Source of the DNA: Flavobacteriales bacterium
GTDB lineage: Bacteria > Bacteroidota > Bacteroidia > Flavobacteriales_D > Parvicellaceae
Length of the DNA: 38,771 nt
Direction: 5' to 3'
Assembly (NCBI GenBank): GCA_016780365.1
Contig: JADHMB010000011.1
Location: 1-38,771, forward strand
A program made the position numbers and the translations under genes. Below the pieces are notes generated by a model. It did no database searches, was not told the DNA's origin, and saw only the letters and a list, made by a program, of their open reading frames with translations. Of this stretch, positions 16,701-26,119 are shown one piece after another; position 1 is the first letter of the stretch; each line of letters opens with the position of its first letter.

Positions 16701-17555
16701 ATGATACTAATCGCAGAAAGTGGGTCTACAAAGACTGATTGGGTACTTGTCAATGATGAAAATAAGGTAAGGATGTATAAAACTATGGGATTCAATCCTT
16801 TTTTTCATTCTAGTGAATTTATTGCTAATGAAATTCAAAATAATAAGGAATTTTATGAGGCTTCAAAAAATGCGGAGAGATTGTATTTTTATGGAGCTGG
16901 ATGTTCAAGTGAGGAGATGAATAATATAGTTAAATCTGGATTAAGTAAAATATATCCTAATTCAAATATTACAGTTGACCATGATTTACTAGCCTGTGCA
17001 TTATCTACTTATAAAGGAGAACCTGCAATATCCTGCATTTTAGGAACAGGTTCAAATTCATGTTATTTTGATGGTCAAAATTTAAGAGAAGAAGTTCCAT
17101 CCATTGCTTATGTTTTAGGGGATGAAGGTTCTGGCTCTTTTTATGGAAAAAAATTATTAAAAGATTATTTATATAACCAGCTTCCTGATTCAATTCATAA
17201 AGATTTTGAAAGTCAATTTGGAAATGCAAAAGCAGATATTTTTGAAAATGTATATATGAAACCACATGCAAATGTTTATCTAGCTTCTTTTATGAAATTT
17301 ATTAATAGACATTACCACCACGAATATGTTACAGAGATGATTCAGCATGGAATGAATGAATTTATTAAAATTCATGTCTGTTGTTATCCAGAATACAAAT
17401 CTGTTAAAACACATTTCATTGGTTCTATAAGTAAAATATTTGAAAAAGAACTTAAAGTTGCCGCCGATAAACATGGAGTAATTCTTGGAGATATAATTCA
17501 AAAACCTGTAGATAATTTAGTTAATTATCATCTGAATCATGTACAAACTATTTAG
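16701..17555 (+). CDS. BadF/BadG-family sugar kinase, N-acetylglucosamine kinase-like
   Basis: 284 residues with the actin-like (ASKHA) ATPase pattern: phosphate-1 loop ESGSTKTDW (6-14), a middle GTGSNS phosphate-2 loop, then GDEGSGSFYGKK. These features are typical of the GlcNAc kinase branch of the BadF/BadG/BcrA/BcrD family. It probably phosphorylates an amino sugar or glucose in the cytoplasm with ATP. Its last 17 bases overlap the start of a sulfatase gene, so it belongs to the sulfatase-receptor unit, which would suit a sulfated GlcNAc-containing glycan. Given the starch locus upstream, a glucokinase role cannot be excluded. The 190 bases before it contain only AT-rich DNA and an unconvincing 42-codon frame. 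Confidence 0.8.
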   Translation: MILIAESGSTKTDWVLVNDENKVRMYKTMGFNPFFHSSEFIANEIQNNKEFYEASKNAERLYFYGAGCSSEEMNNIVKSGLSKIYPNSNITVDHDLLACALSTYKGEPAISCILGTGSNSCYFDGQNLREEVPSIAYVLGDEGSGSFYGKKLLKDYLYNQLPDSIHKDFESQFGNAKADIFENVYMKPHANVYLASFMKFINRHYHHEYVTEMIQHGMNEFIKIHVCCYPEYKSVKTHFIGSISKIFEKELKVAADKHGVILGDIIQKPVDNLVNYHLNHVQTI

Positions 17556-19155
17556 TACACACCTTTTAAATAAACTTTTCTTTTTTATAAAGAATCAAAT
17601 AAATTCCTTATTTACAATACTATTTTTTTTTCTTCTTTCAAGCTGTATTTCACCAAAAGAAAGTTCTGTTTCTATAACTGATATATCAAACAAAAAACTT
17701 AATGTTTTATTTATTATTGCAGACGATTTAAACTGTGATATTGGTGTTTACGGAAATAAGGTTGTTAAAACTCCAAATATTGATAGGCTTATTGAAAATG
17801 GAACCTTATTTCTCAATGCGCATTGTCAATATCCATTATGTGGTCCATCAAGAGCTTCTTTCATGACTGGAATGTATTCCAATCAGACTAAGATGACTAA
17901 AAATAATATTTTCTTGAGAAATACTGTTCCAGATGTAATAACAATTGGGCAAAGGTTCAGACAACAGGGTTATCAATCTGTAAGAATCGGAAAAATTTTT
18001 CACTACGATAATCCTAGTACCATAGGAACTTCTGGAATAGATGATATCTACACCTGGGATCAGACAATTAATCCATATGGGAGAGATAAACTTGAAGAAT
18101 ATAAAATTAATACTCTTAGTCCTAGAAGATATGGTGGAACCTTAAGTTGGATGGCTTCTGGTGGAGTAGATGAGGAACAAACAGATGGAATAGGAGCAAG
18201 TGAGGCAATTAAAAAGTTAGAAAATTTTTCAAATACTGGTGAAAATTTCTTTTTAGCTGTTGGTTTTTTTAGACCACATACCCCTTTTGTAGCTCCAAAA
18301 AAATATTTTGATTTATACAGTAAGGACGATATAGTAATCCCAGAAAGTTCTCCTGATTATTTAAAAACTATTCCTATTCCAGCAGCGAAATCTGTAAGAT
18401 CCAAAAAAAATCAAATAAATTTAGAGGAAGATCTAGCAAAAGAAATTAAGCAAGCATATTATGCTACTATTTCATTTGTAGACGCTCAAGTTGGTAGAAT
18501 TATTAATAAATTAAAGCAAACAGGCCTTGATAAAAATACTATTGTTGTTTTTACTTCTGATCATGGCTATCATATGGGAGAACATGGCCATTGGCAAAAA
18601 CAAACATTATTTAATAATGCTACAAAAGTTCCTTTAATAATTAATGTTCCAGGTAAAGATTACATCTCCAAAATATCTAATAGTCCCGTAGAATTAATAG
18701 ATATATTTCCAACTTTAATGGATCTTACTAATATAATTTCACCATCTCATGTCGTTGGAGAAAGTTTAAAGCCTATTATTGAAAACAAGTCTTCAGATGT
18801 AAGAAAAAGTGCTCTTACAAGATGGAGAAATGGTTATTCAATAAGGACAGAGAGATTCAGATTAACAAAGTGGGATATAAATGGCGATTTTCAATATGAA
18901 CTATATGACCATAAATTTGATGAAGAAGAACTCAATAATTTAGCATTAGATTTTAGTTACAGTTTAATACGTGATTCGCTAATTAAAACCATTAATCGTA
19001 GAATTATTCAAGCAGATATGAAGCCAGAAGGAATAGGAAGACAAATAGAAAATGTCAAGCCAGCTCCAAGAATTACAAATGTAACTTATGGAGATATTCA
19101 TAACGAGAATGGGAAAAGAACCTATTTAAAACCAATCACGGAAAAAAATGAATAG
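17539..19155 (+). CDS. Sulfatase (iduronate-2-sulfatase-like), lipoprotein
   Basis: 538 residues. A lipobox FLLSSC places the acylated cysteine at C36. The alkaline-phosphatase-like sulfatase domain begins with LFIIADDLN (metal-binding DD) and has the formylglycine motif C-G-P-S-R at C101-R105. The segment FFRPHTPFVAPKKYF and a late TSDHGYHMGEHGHW segment are typical of the iduronate-2-sulfatase-like S1 group. C101 must be converted to formylglycine by a maturase, not encoded here. It should remove sulfate esters from a glycan in the periplasm or at the outer membrane. The start at 17539 gives an unusually long n-region (about 25 residues) before the hydrophobic core, but no later ATG exists. 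Overlaps the kinase by 17 bases and the next sulfatase by 8. Confidence 0.88.
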   Translation: MYKLFSTHLLNKLFFFIKNQINSLFTILFFFLLSSCISPKESSVSITDISNKKLNVLFIIADDLNCDIGVYGNKVVKTPNIDRLIENGTLFLNAHCQYPLCGPSRASFMTGMYSNQTKMTKNNIFLRNTVPDVITIGQRFRQQGYQSVRIGKIFHYDNPSTIGTSGIDDIYTWDQTINPYGRDKLEEYKINTLSPRRYGGTLSWMASGGVDEEQTDGIGASEAIKKLENFSNTGENFFLAVGFFRPHTPFVAPKKYFDLYSKDDIVIPESSPDYLKTIPIPAAKSVRSKKNQINLEEDLAKEIKQAYYATISFVDAQVGRIINKLKQTGLDKNTIVVFTSDHGYHMGEHGHWQKQTLFNNATKVPLIINVPGKDYISKISNSPVELIDIFPTLMDLTNIISPSHVVGESLKPIIENKSSDVRKSALTRWRNGYSIRTERFRLTKWDINGDFQYELYDHKFDEEELNNLALDFSYSLIRDSLIKTINRRIIQADMKPEGIGRQIENVKPAPRITNVTYGDIHNENGKRTYLKPITEKNE

Positions 19156-20581
19156 ATATCAACCTTTTTTAATGATTTTTCCAATTACAATTCTTTTTTC
19201 ATTAAAGACCGAATATTATTCACAACCATTATCAAATTCTAATAATTCTCCGAATTTCATATTTATATTAGCCGATGACCAAGGTTGGAACGGAACATCT
19301 GTTCAAATGATGAATTCAGAGCCATTATCTAAAAGTGATTACCATTACACTCCCAATCTAGAAATATTAGCCCAAAGAGGAATTCGTTTTTCTAATGCCT
19401 ATGCTTCTGCTCCTGTATGTGCTCCATCCCGTTATAGTATTCAATTTGGAAAAACTCCTGCTCGTTTATCTCTTATTAGAGTTGGTATGAATACCAGCCA
19501 TATCAGTCACGAAGAATTTGTAAGTATTCCAAAAGCTTTAAAAAAAATCAATAATGAATATGTAGCAGCCCATTTTGGAAAGTGGGGAATTGGTAGCACT
19601 CCTAAAACGTTAGGATATGATAATAGTGACGGACCAACAAAAAATAAAGATGGTGGTTTTGTAAACGATAGAACCCAATGGAATCATGTCTCTCTTGAAG
19701 ATCCTAAAAATATTTTTTCTCTAACTCAAAAAGCAGTTGATTTTATGGAGAAAAATTCAAATGAAAAAAAACCTTTTTATTTGCAAATTTCCCACTATGC
19801 AGTTCATGCTTCAATTCAGTCCAAAGAAGAGACTTTTCTAAAACAAGCAAAAAAACCATTGGGAGCTCAACATATAAATCCTGGATTTGCAGCAATGACA
19901 GAAGACTTGGATGAAGGCTTAGGAATTATTCTAGATAAAATAAAAGAATTAGGAATCGAGGATAATACATATGTAATATATATGTCCGATAATGGGTCCG
20001 TACCAAATATTCCAGGTGCTAAAAAATATACCAAAAGCTATAATTACCCTTTAAGAAGGGGGAAATGGGATGGTTTAGAAGGTGGGCTAAGAGTTCCCTT
20101 AATTATAGCAGGTCCAGGAATTGAAAATGGAAATGAGTCTAAGGTTCCTGTTTCTGGTTCAGATATTTTACCTACCATTAAAGATTTAGCAGGAAAAAAT
20201 AATTTTAAATTAAATGAAATAGATGGAGGAAGTTTTAAATCTATTCTTTTAGACCCTTCGAAATTAAAAGTTAAAAGAGAAGTTGATGGAATATTTTTTC
20301 ATGTGCCGTATAAAAATGGAATTGCTTTGAAAAGGCCTCATTCTGCTGTTAGAAAAGGGGATTTTAAACTTGTTAAATTTCAAGACAATGGAGAGTTATT
20401 TCTTTATAATATAACAACTGATAAAAAAGAAAGTCGTAATCTTATTTTTCAGAATCCCAAGAAAACCAAAGAGCTAGAGAAGTTGCTAATGAATTATTTA
20501 AAAAAAGTGCACGCTCCTAAATGGCAAGAAGGGATTACTTGGAAGAGTTTGCCATTAAGTGAAATAAATTCCAACTATTAA
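19148..20581 (+). CDS. Arylsulfatase-type S1 sulfatase, exported
   Basis: 477 residues. A signal peptide (about 1-26, TEYYSQ) is followed by a sulfatase domain starting at FIFILADDQGWNG. The formylglycine signature C-A-P-S-R lies at 91-95, followed by FGKTPARLSL. Other family residues are HFGKWGIG and YMSDNGS. It belongs to a different S1 subgroup from its upstream neighbour, so the pair probably removes sulfates at two positions of one glycan. The 8-base overlap ATGAATAG with the preceding gene indicates coupled translation. The substrate cannot be told from the sequence. Confidence 0.87.
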   Translation: MNRYQPFLMIFPITILFSLKTEYYSQPLSNSNNSPNFIFILADDQGWNGTSVQMMNSEPLSKSDYHYTPNLEILAQRGIRFSNAYASAPVCAPSRYSIQFGKTPARLSLIRVGMNTSHISHEEFVSIPKALKKINNEYVAAHFGKWGIGSTPKTLGYDNSDGPTKNKDGGFVNDRTQWNHVSLEDPKNIFSLTQKAVDFMEKNSNEKKPFYLQISHYAVHASIQSKEETFLKQAKKPLGAQHINPGFAAMTEDLDEGLGIILDKIKELGIEDNTYVIYMSDNGSVPNIPGAKKYTKSYNYPLRRGKWDGLEGGLRVPLIIAGPGIENGNESKVPVSGSDILPTIKDLAGKNNFKLNEIDGGSFKSILLDPSKLKVKREVDGIFFHVPYKNGIALKRPHSAVRKGDFKLVKFQDNGELFLYNITTDKKESRNLIFQNPKKTKELEKLLMNYLKKVHAPKWQEGITWKSLPLSEINSNY

Positions 20582-20619
20582 ATTTTTCTTAAATATTATT
20601 CTATATTAACAGAGATTTT

Positions 20620-23013
20620 ATGAAGTTTTTTAAATTATTCTTTATTTTAATTCTAGCTTTATCTATTAGATGTAATGCTCAATTTACAATATCTGGTATT
20701 GTTAAAGATTCCATTTCTTATAAACCGCTAGTTGGAGTCTCAATAAAAATTAATCAACTAGGTTCTCTAAATGAGAAATCCAACTTTTTTTCTTTTGGCA
20801 CTGTCACCAATTCATTGGGAAAATATGAGATTTCTATTCCCTCCGGATCACAAAAATTAACCTTTTCATATATTGGATACGAATCAAAAACAATTGAACT
20901 AGATATTAATCAAAATAAGCTTATAAATGTTTCACTGAACGAAAATTCCTCAGAACTTAATTTATTGGTTGTTTCTGCTTCAAAATTCAAACAAAAAATT
21001 GAAGAGGTTACTGTTTCAATGGATGTTATAGATTCTAAACTCATTGAAAGTAAAAATTGTATAACACTTTCAGATTTAATAAGAAATGTTCCAAGTATTC
21101 AATTAATTGATGGTCAATTAAATATAAGAAGTGGAAGTGGGTGGAGTTATGGGACAGGTAGTAGAGTTCTTGTAATGGTTGATGAAATACCTATTTTGTC
21201 TGCAGATCAAGGAGAAGTAGATTTTAATTTAATTCCAATGGAAAATATTGAGCAGATAGAAGTTATCAAAGGCGCTTCTTCAGCTTTATATGGCTCCTCT
21301 GCCTTAAATGGAATTATTAATATTAAAACTAAAACACCATCTTTTAAGCCCCAAACAACAGTTAGTTCATTTGTTGGCTTTTGGGATAGTCCAAAAGATC
21401 CTAGAAATAAGTGGTGGGGAGACTCTTTGATGCTTAGAAACGGAATAAGTTTAAGCCATAGTGAAAAGATAAAAAACTTGGATTTGACTCTTTCTGCAAA
21501 TCATTACAACGATAGAGGTTATATTAAATTCATTAACAATCAACAAACCAGAATTTCTGTAAATTCTAAGCTTGTAAAAGACAAAGTAACATTTGGATTA
21601 AATCTAAATTACATGCAAAGGAAAAGTGGATTATTTGTTATGTGGCAGAACGATACAAATGCCTATATTCCTCTAGGAGGAACCCATATTCCAAATAATG
21701 GGAATAGGTTCTATATTGACCCCTCAATAACTTATTACCACAATTCTTTCAAACATATTTTAAGGTCCAGAATTTTAAGTAGAAATTTATTTTATAACGA
21801 TAATCCTAATAATAAGAACAATTCTCTACTATCATTTAACGAATATCAAAACCAATTTCATGATGAAAATACTACAATTACCTCAGGATTAACAATAGTT
21901 ACTCTAAAAGGGGAAACCAATAGCTTCAATTCCCAATTTACCCAAGATGGTAAAATAACAGGGTTAAATTACAGTGCGTATTTACAACTAGATCAAAAAA
22001 TTAATAAAATTAATTTTTCTATTGGAGGAAGATATGAATACTTCGATTTGAATAATACTAAATTTGGTCAGCCTGTCTTTCGAGGAGGTTTAAATTATGA
22101 GATATCTAATGGTTGGAATTTACGCTCTTCTTTTGGCCAGGGCTTTAGATTTCCAACAATGACTGAATTGTATTTCAAAGGAGATATTGGTCCAATAAAT
22201 TTATATAATAATCCAGATTTAATTCCTGAGTCTGGTTGGACTTCTGAACTAGGACTTAAAAAAGTAATTAAGATTAGAAATTTTAAAGGTTATGTTGATT
22301 TAGTTGGTTTTTTAATGGAATATAATGATATGATGGAGTTTACTTTAGGAATATGGGGTCCGTCTGAACCATCTTCTTATGGATTAGGTTTTAGTTCTAA
22401 AAATGTAAATAAAGCAAGAATACCCGGTCTAGAGTTTACAATAAACGCAAGCGGATTAGTTTCTGATAATTGGTCTTTGGGTTTACTTTTTGGAGTTACT
22501 TATTCAAATCCTCATTCAGTTTATCCAGATAGTTCGTTTGAAGATTTAGTACCATTAGGTATAGCTCAAATTTCTTTAGCTGAAATTGCACTTAACGAAT
22601 CTAACCCTACAAAGTATACATTTTCTAATACGAGTTCCTCTGTAAATAACTCTACTTTAAAGTATAGAAGTAAAGTTAATATAAGATTAGATGTAGAAAG
22701 TGTTTATAAAAACAAATTAATAATTGGTCTTTCCTATCAATATAATTCTAAAATGACCAATATTGACTATGCTTTTGTAACAGGACTTTTTAATGAAAAC
22801 ACATTAATATCTACAGATTTAGGTATTAATAGGTCAATGCTAACTCTAAATAATGGATATAGTTTATTGGATTGTAGGGTTAAATACAATTTAAAGAAAG
22901 ATATTACTGTAGGGTTTTTGTGTGAAAACCTATTTAATAATTCCTATTTAATTAGACCAGCAAATCTAGGTTCTCCAAGAACATTTATGTTTCAGGTTCA
23001 GTCTAAGTTCTAA
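20620..23013 (+). CDS. TonB-dependent outer-membrane receptor
   Basis: 797 residues. A signal peptide ends at about CNAQ (residue 21). A carboxypeptidase-D-regulatory-like domain (FTISGIVKD..., about 22-108) precedes a classical plug with LIRNVPSIQL, VLVMVDEIP and the IEQIEVIKGASSALYGSSALNGIINI segment. A 22-strand-type barrel follows and ends in VQSKF. It lacks the SusC signature and has no SusD partner, so it is a FepA/BtuB-like receptor. Located 38 bases after the sulfatases, it may take up the desulfated product, but receptors of this type also carry metal chelates or cobalamin. It converges with the DUF2490 gene; the stops overlap by 4 bases. Confidence 0.88.
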   Translation: MKFFKLFFILILALSIRCNAQFTISGIVKDSISYKPLVGVSIKINQLGSLNEKSNFFSFGTVTNSLGKYEISIPSGSQKLTFSYIGYESKTIELDINQNKLINVSLNENSSELNLLVVSASKFKQKIEEVTVSMDVIDSKLIESKNCITLSDLIRNVPSIQLIDGQLNIRSGSGWSYGTGSRVLVMVDEIPILSADQGEVDFNLIPMENIEQIEVIKGASSALYGSSALNGIINIKTKTPSFKPQTTVSSFVGFWDSPKDPRNKWWGDSLMLRNGISLSHSEKIKNLDLTLSANHYNDRGYIKFINNQQTRISVNSKLVKDKVTFGLNLNYMQRKSGLFVMWQNDTNAYIPLGGTHIPNNGNRFYIDPSITYYHNSFKHILRSRILSRNLFYNDNPNNKNNSLLSFNEYQNQFHDENTTITSGLTIVTLKGETNSFNSQFTQDGKITGLNYSAYLQLDQKINKINFSIGGRYEYFDLNNTKFGQPVFRGGLNYEISNGWNLRSSFGQGFRFPTMTELYFKGDIGPINLYNNPDLIPESGWTSELGLKKVIKIRNFKGYVDLVGFLMEYNDMMEFTLGIWGPSEPSSYGLGFSSKNVNKARIPGLEFTINASGLVSDNWSLGLLFGVTYSNPHSVYPDSSFEDLVPLGIAQISLAEIALNESNPTKYTFSNTSSSVNNSTLKYRSKVNIRLDVESVYKNKLIIGLSYQYNSKMTNIDYAFVTGLFNENTLISTDLGINRSMLTLNNGYSLLDCRVKYNLKKDITVGFLCENLFNNSYLIRPANLGSPRTFMFQVQSKF

Positions 23014-23690
23014 TTGCCAGTATTTAAAAAGACTGCTAGTTGTAAACGATTAAGATCTAATCCTCCAGAACGATGCCTTAAGTATCCTACTTGAAAATTC
23101 ATTTGCTTATTAATTTGGTATCCCAAAGCTGCAAACAACCTATTTTGATCAAAAGGGCTGTCAGAAATATTTAAAAATATTTCGTCGTATAATGAAATAA
23201 ATAGGGGAGACTGTTCATTCTTTGATATAGGAATTTTTACAGAAAGCATATATCTAGCTCTATTTTTATAAGTTGTTTCTTCTCCAAGTTTTACCCATCT
23301 TTGTTCTAAACGATAACGGTGTCTTATATTAATATTACCAGCTTTATTTTTCAATATAAATTGTTGCCAAATTCTATTTTCAGTTTCTATCTCATCTTCC
23401 CAACCTAAATCAAATTCTTTTTGTGTAGGAATATAAGCATATCCTGCAGTTACAGAAGTGTTTTTATCAATGTGGTAGTTCAAACCAACTCTAGGTAAAA
23501 GCTGGTTAAAATTAGAAACTATTTCATAATTCCTTAGTTGAGTTTCGTAATGTAAACTATATTTTTCACTAAACTTATGTGTACCAAAATACATCAACCA
23601 ACTACCTAAGTTTTCTTCAATGTTTTGACCTTTTACATTATTTGAAATAAATACCATACAGACCATGTAGAATATTATTCTTTTCTTCAT
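23010..23690 (-). CDS. DUF2490-family predicted outer-membrane beta-barrel protein
   Basis: 226 residues with a signal peptide (about 1-21, NVKGQ) and repeated amphipathic strands such as YSLHYETQLRNYE, INIRHRYRLEQRW and MNFQVGYLRHR. The segments GSWLMYFG, LPRVGLNY and NRLFAALGYQI fit the DUF2490 family of small outer-membrane barrels, whose function is unknown. It lies 14 bases after hutI and is probably the last gene of the minus-strand operon that begins at 26035. No catalytic motif is visible. Confidence 0.8.
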   Translation of the reverse strand: MKKRIIFYMVCMVFISNNVKGQNIEENLGSWLMYFGTHKFSEKYSLHYETQLRNYEIVSNFNQLLPRVGLNYHIDKNTSVTAGYAYIPTQKEFDLGWEDEIETENRIWQQFILKNKAGNINIRHRYRLEQRWVKLGEETTYKNRARYMLSVKIPISKNEQSPLFISLYDEIFLNISDSPFDQNRLFAALGYQINKQMNFQVGYLRHRSGGLDLNRLQLAVFLNTGN

Positions 23691-23704
23691 TTTTTTTATT
23701 TTAA

Positions 23705-24952
23705 TTATTTATTCCATTTTCCTTTTACCATTGTTCTCTCTATGCAGTTTTCACCAAACGAATAGAACAAGTATGGATAGGATTCTATGGGTTTTGTTAT
23801 TATTAAATTGGCTTGTTTACCAACAGTTATAGAACCTGTTAAATTAGATATTTCCATAGCATAGGCACCATTAATTGTACTTGCGTTTATAACAGCTTCC
23901 GGTAAAATTTTCATTTTAATACATGCTAACGAATTAACTAAATTCATATTACCATTCGGTGACGATCCTGGATTTAAGTCACTTGCTAGAGCAAAGGGTA
24001 TATTTTTGTCCATTAATTTTCTTGCAGGAGCGTATGCTATATCTATGAAAAATGAACAAGATGGCAAAAGAGTAGCAATTGTAGATGAATTCCTTAAGGA
24101 ATCGTAGTCATTTTCTTCCATTATTTCTAAATGGTCTACAGAAATTGCTTTATGCTCTATTGCTTTTTGGATTCCTCCAATGGAAGTGAATTGATTTACA
24201 TGAACTTTGGGTTTTAAATTAAACTTAGCTCCTGCATCTAAAATTCTATCTAGTTCATCTACGTTGAAATAATTAGTTTCACAAAATACATCAATATAAT
24301 CTGCTAATCCTTCCTTGTGAATGTTTGGAAGCATTTCATAGATTATTAAATCAAGATATTTTTCTCTTTTATTTTTATATTTTGTTGGCAATGCATGAGC
24401 ACCTAAAAATGTAGATTTTATTTCAATATCAAAAGTTTCTTTTAGTCTCTTAATGGTCCTTAGAATTTTTAATTCTCCTTCAAGGCTTAAACCATAACCG
24501 CTCTTAATCTCAATTGCTCCAGTACCAAGATTAATTATGTTTTTCAACCTTTGCTTAGAATTTTCATAAAGTGTTTTTTCTGAGATTTTTTCTAAATGAA
24601 GAGCCGAATTTAAAATACCACCCCCTTTTTTTGCGATTTGCTCGTATGAAAGACCATTGATTTTATCGATAAACTCTTTCTCTCTAGATTTGGCAAATAC
24701 TAAATGGGTGTGAGAATCGTTCCAAGATGGTAAAACAGATCCTCCATTGGCGTCAAAAATATTTTGTGTATCTTTTAGTTTTAAATCTTTCATTGAACCA
24801 AATGACTGAATTTTATCTTCTTGAACTTCAATAAATGCATTTTTTAGAATAGAAAGCTCATTCATTTCTTTTCCGCCAAGCACTAATTTATTTTTTGGAA
24901 GTATTCCAACTAACTCTTTAATATTGGTAATTATAATATTAGAATTATTCAC
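23705..24952 (-). CDS. hutI: Imidazolonepropionase
   Basis: 415 residues of the amidohydrolase superfamily. Metal-binding histidines occur in SHTHLVF (H81, H83). Other HutI features are EIKSGYGLS, STFLGAHALP, KVHVNQF, SVDHLEIM and ASDLNPGSSP. The enzyme opens 4-imidazolone-5-propanoate to N-formimino-L-glutamate in histidine degradation. The start is GTG at 24952, inside the last codons of the ABM gene (8-base overlap GTGAATAA). The other hut genes are not in this window, which is unusual because hutI often sits with hutH/hutU/hutG. Family assignment is secure. Confidence 0.92.
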   Translation of the reverse strand: MNNSNIIITNIKELVGILPKNKLVLGGKEMNELSILKNAFIEVQEDKIQSFGSMKDLKLKDTQNIFDANGGSVLPSWNDSHTHLVFAKSREKEFIDKINGLSYEQIAKKGGGILNSALHLEKISEKTLYENSKQRLKNIINLGTGAIEIKSGYGLSLEGELKILRTIKRLKETFDIEIKSTFLGAHALPTKYKNKREKYLDLIIYEMLPNIHKEGLADYIDVFCETNYFNVDELDRILDAGAKFNLKPKVHVNQFTSIGGIQKAIEHKAISVDHLEIMEENDYDSLRNSSTIATLLPSCSFFIDIAYAPARKLMDKNIPFALASDLNPGSSPNGNMNLVNSLACIKMKILPEAVINASTINGAYAMEISNLTGSITVGKQANLIITKPIESYPYLFYSFGENCIERTMVKGKWNK

Positions 24953-25238
24953 TGGTTGTTTTATTTAGACTCCATGCTTCTGGTTTCCCACAAAAATACA
25001 ATTTTGTATTATTCCATACATTTTTAAAAAATACAGAGTTTCTATAATTATCTAATGACTCTTCATCTTCCCAATGGCTGTAAGTAAAATAAAGGTTAGG
25101 TTCTTTAGTGTCTTGTAGAAGTTCAACTTTTACACAACCTTTAAATTCTTCTATTTGTTTTTTTTTGGTATTAAAAAACAAACAAAAATCATTTGTTTTC
25201 TCTTTAGATATCATAAGTTTTACAATCCTAACTATCAT
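24945..25238 (-). CDS. Antibiotic biosynthesis monooxygenase (ABM)-fold protein
   Basis: 97 residues, the normal size for the dimeric alpha/beta-barrel ABM (YgiN-like) family. Features are an N-terminal MIVRIVKLMI strand, GCVKVELLQDT, YFTYSHWEDEESLDNYRNS, a typical ABM core, and an FF-x-x-VW helix. Members include quinol monooxygenases and heme-degrading enzymes, but many have no known reaction and no assignment is possible here. The gene overlaps the SAM hydroxide adenosyltransferase by 4 bases (ATGA) and hutI by 8, so all three are coupled. Confidence 0.75.
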   Translation of the reverse strand: MIVRIVKLMISKEKTNDFCLFFNTKKKQIEEFKGCVKVELLQDTKEPNLYFTYSHWEDEESLDNYRNSVFFKNVWNNTKLYFCGKPEAWSLNKTTSE

Positions 25239-26035
25239 TCTTCGGTAAACTCTATGGTTATAATATCATTGATTTTAATTCCAAATAATTGGCTAGCTCC
25301 ACCACCAGAACCTTGAACTCCTTTGTTAATTGCAATTTCTAAAAAACCACTACTTCCAAAAATAGCTACTCTTTCACCATCAGGAACATCATTGTATTTA
25401 CTGGAAATTTTTTGAATGCTATATTCAGATCTAGTAAGGAAAATTTTAAACGATCTGCTTTTACCAACATCTTTAAATATTTGCTTGGTAACATTGGTCA
25501 TTAAGTTGCCATATTTATCTATATAACAGACCATGGCTTTAATACTGTTGTTGTCAATTATAGGTCTAAATAGTTGCTTGGTTTTAATTTCTTGAATTTC
25601 CTTAGCAACCACAGAAGGTAATCCGCCTCTAGCAAGATGGCATGCTATGGGAATAAAAATATCTTTGGTTGGAAAAGAGTAATCATTAACTTCTGAATTG
25701 ATATTAATATTCCAGATTCCATCTGGTTTTTTGTCAAAAATTAAGGAGAAAATACCATTATCAGCACCAATAAAATATTGATCATGATTTTTAACTATCA
25801 GATGGTTGTTTTCCTCACTTTTTTCTGCATCTACACCTATAATATGAATGGTGTTTTTGGGAAACTGTTTAAAAGTGTTTTTTAAAACAAAGGAGGCATG
25901 TAAGATGTCAAAAGGTGGAATATTATGAGAAATGTCTACAATTTTTGCATCTGGTAATTGACTATAAATTGCGCCTTTCATTGCAGCAACATAGTAATCT
26001 TTAAGTCCCATGTCAGAAGTAAGAGTAATTAACAT
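25235..26035 (-). CDS. SAM hydroxide adenosyltransferase (DUF62 family)
   Basis: 266 residues. The N-terminal motif TLTSDMGLKDYYVAAMKG (D8 in the family TSDxG position), the segment ISHNIPPFDI, GADNGIFSLI and the C-terminal DKYGNLMTN are hallmarks of the fluorinase/chlorinase fold in its hydroxide-using branch. Such enzymes split S-adenosylmethionine with water into adenosine and methionine; the biological reason is unclear. The loop inserted in halogenating members is not evident. First gene of the minus-strand operon reaching 23010, divergent from phoH, with a possible -7 element at 26080-26087. Confidence 0.88.
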   Translation of the reverse strand: MLITLTSDMGLKDYYVAAMKGAIYSQLPDAKIVDISHNIPPFDILHASFVLKNTFKQFPKNTIHIIGVDAEKSEENNHLIVKNHDQYFIGADNGIFSLIFDKKPDGIWNININSEVNDYSFPTKDIFIPIACHLARGGLPSVVAKEIQEIKTKQLFRPIIDNNSIKAMVCYIDKYGNLMTNVTKQIFKDVGKSRSFKIFLTRSEYSIQKISSKYNDVPDGERVAIFGSSGFLEIAINKGVQGSGGGASQLFGIKINDIITIEFTEE

Positions 26036-26079
26036 GTTTTTTTTTAATTATTTTATGCCTAATGATTACCTTTGTTATT

Positions 26080-26087
26080 CAAAAATA
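26080..26087 (-). promoter_or_regulatory. Possible -7 element for the minus-strand operon
   Basis: On the minus strand this reads TATTTTTG, an exact TAnnTTTG match, 45 bases before the ATG at 26035. No convincing -33 TTTG is seen, and the match could occur by chance in such AT-rich DNA. Confidence 0.35.
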
Positions 26088-26119
26088 CAATAATTTAATT
26101 TCTTAAAACCATTCTTTAT

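Noticed and set aside
16701-17555. BadF/BadG family membership as a benzoyl-CoA reductase activator
   Set aside because: Short single-domain protein with GTGSNS and GDEGSG loops and no iron-sulfur cysteine motif; sugar kinase fits better.
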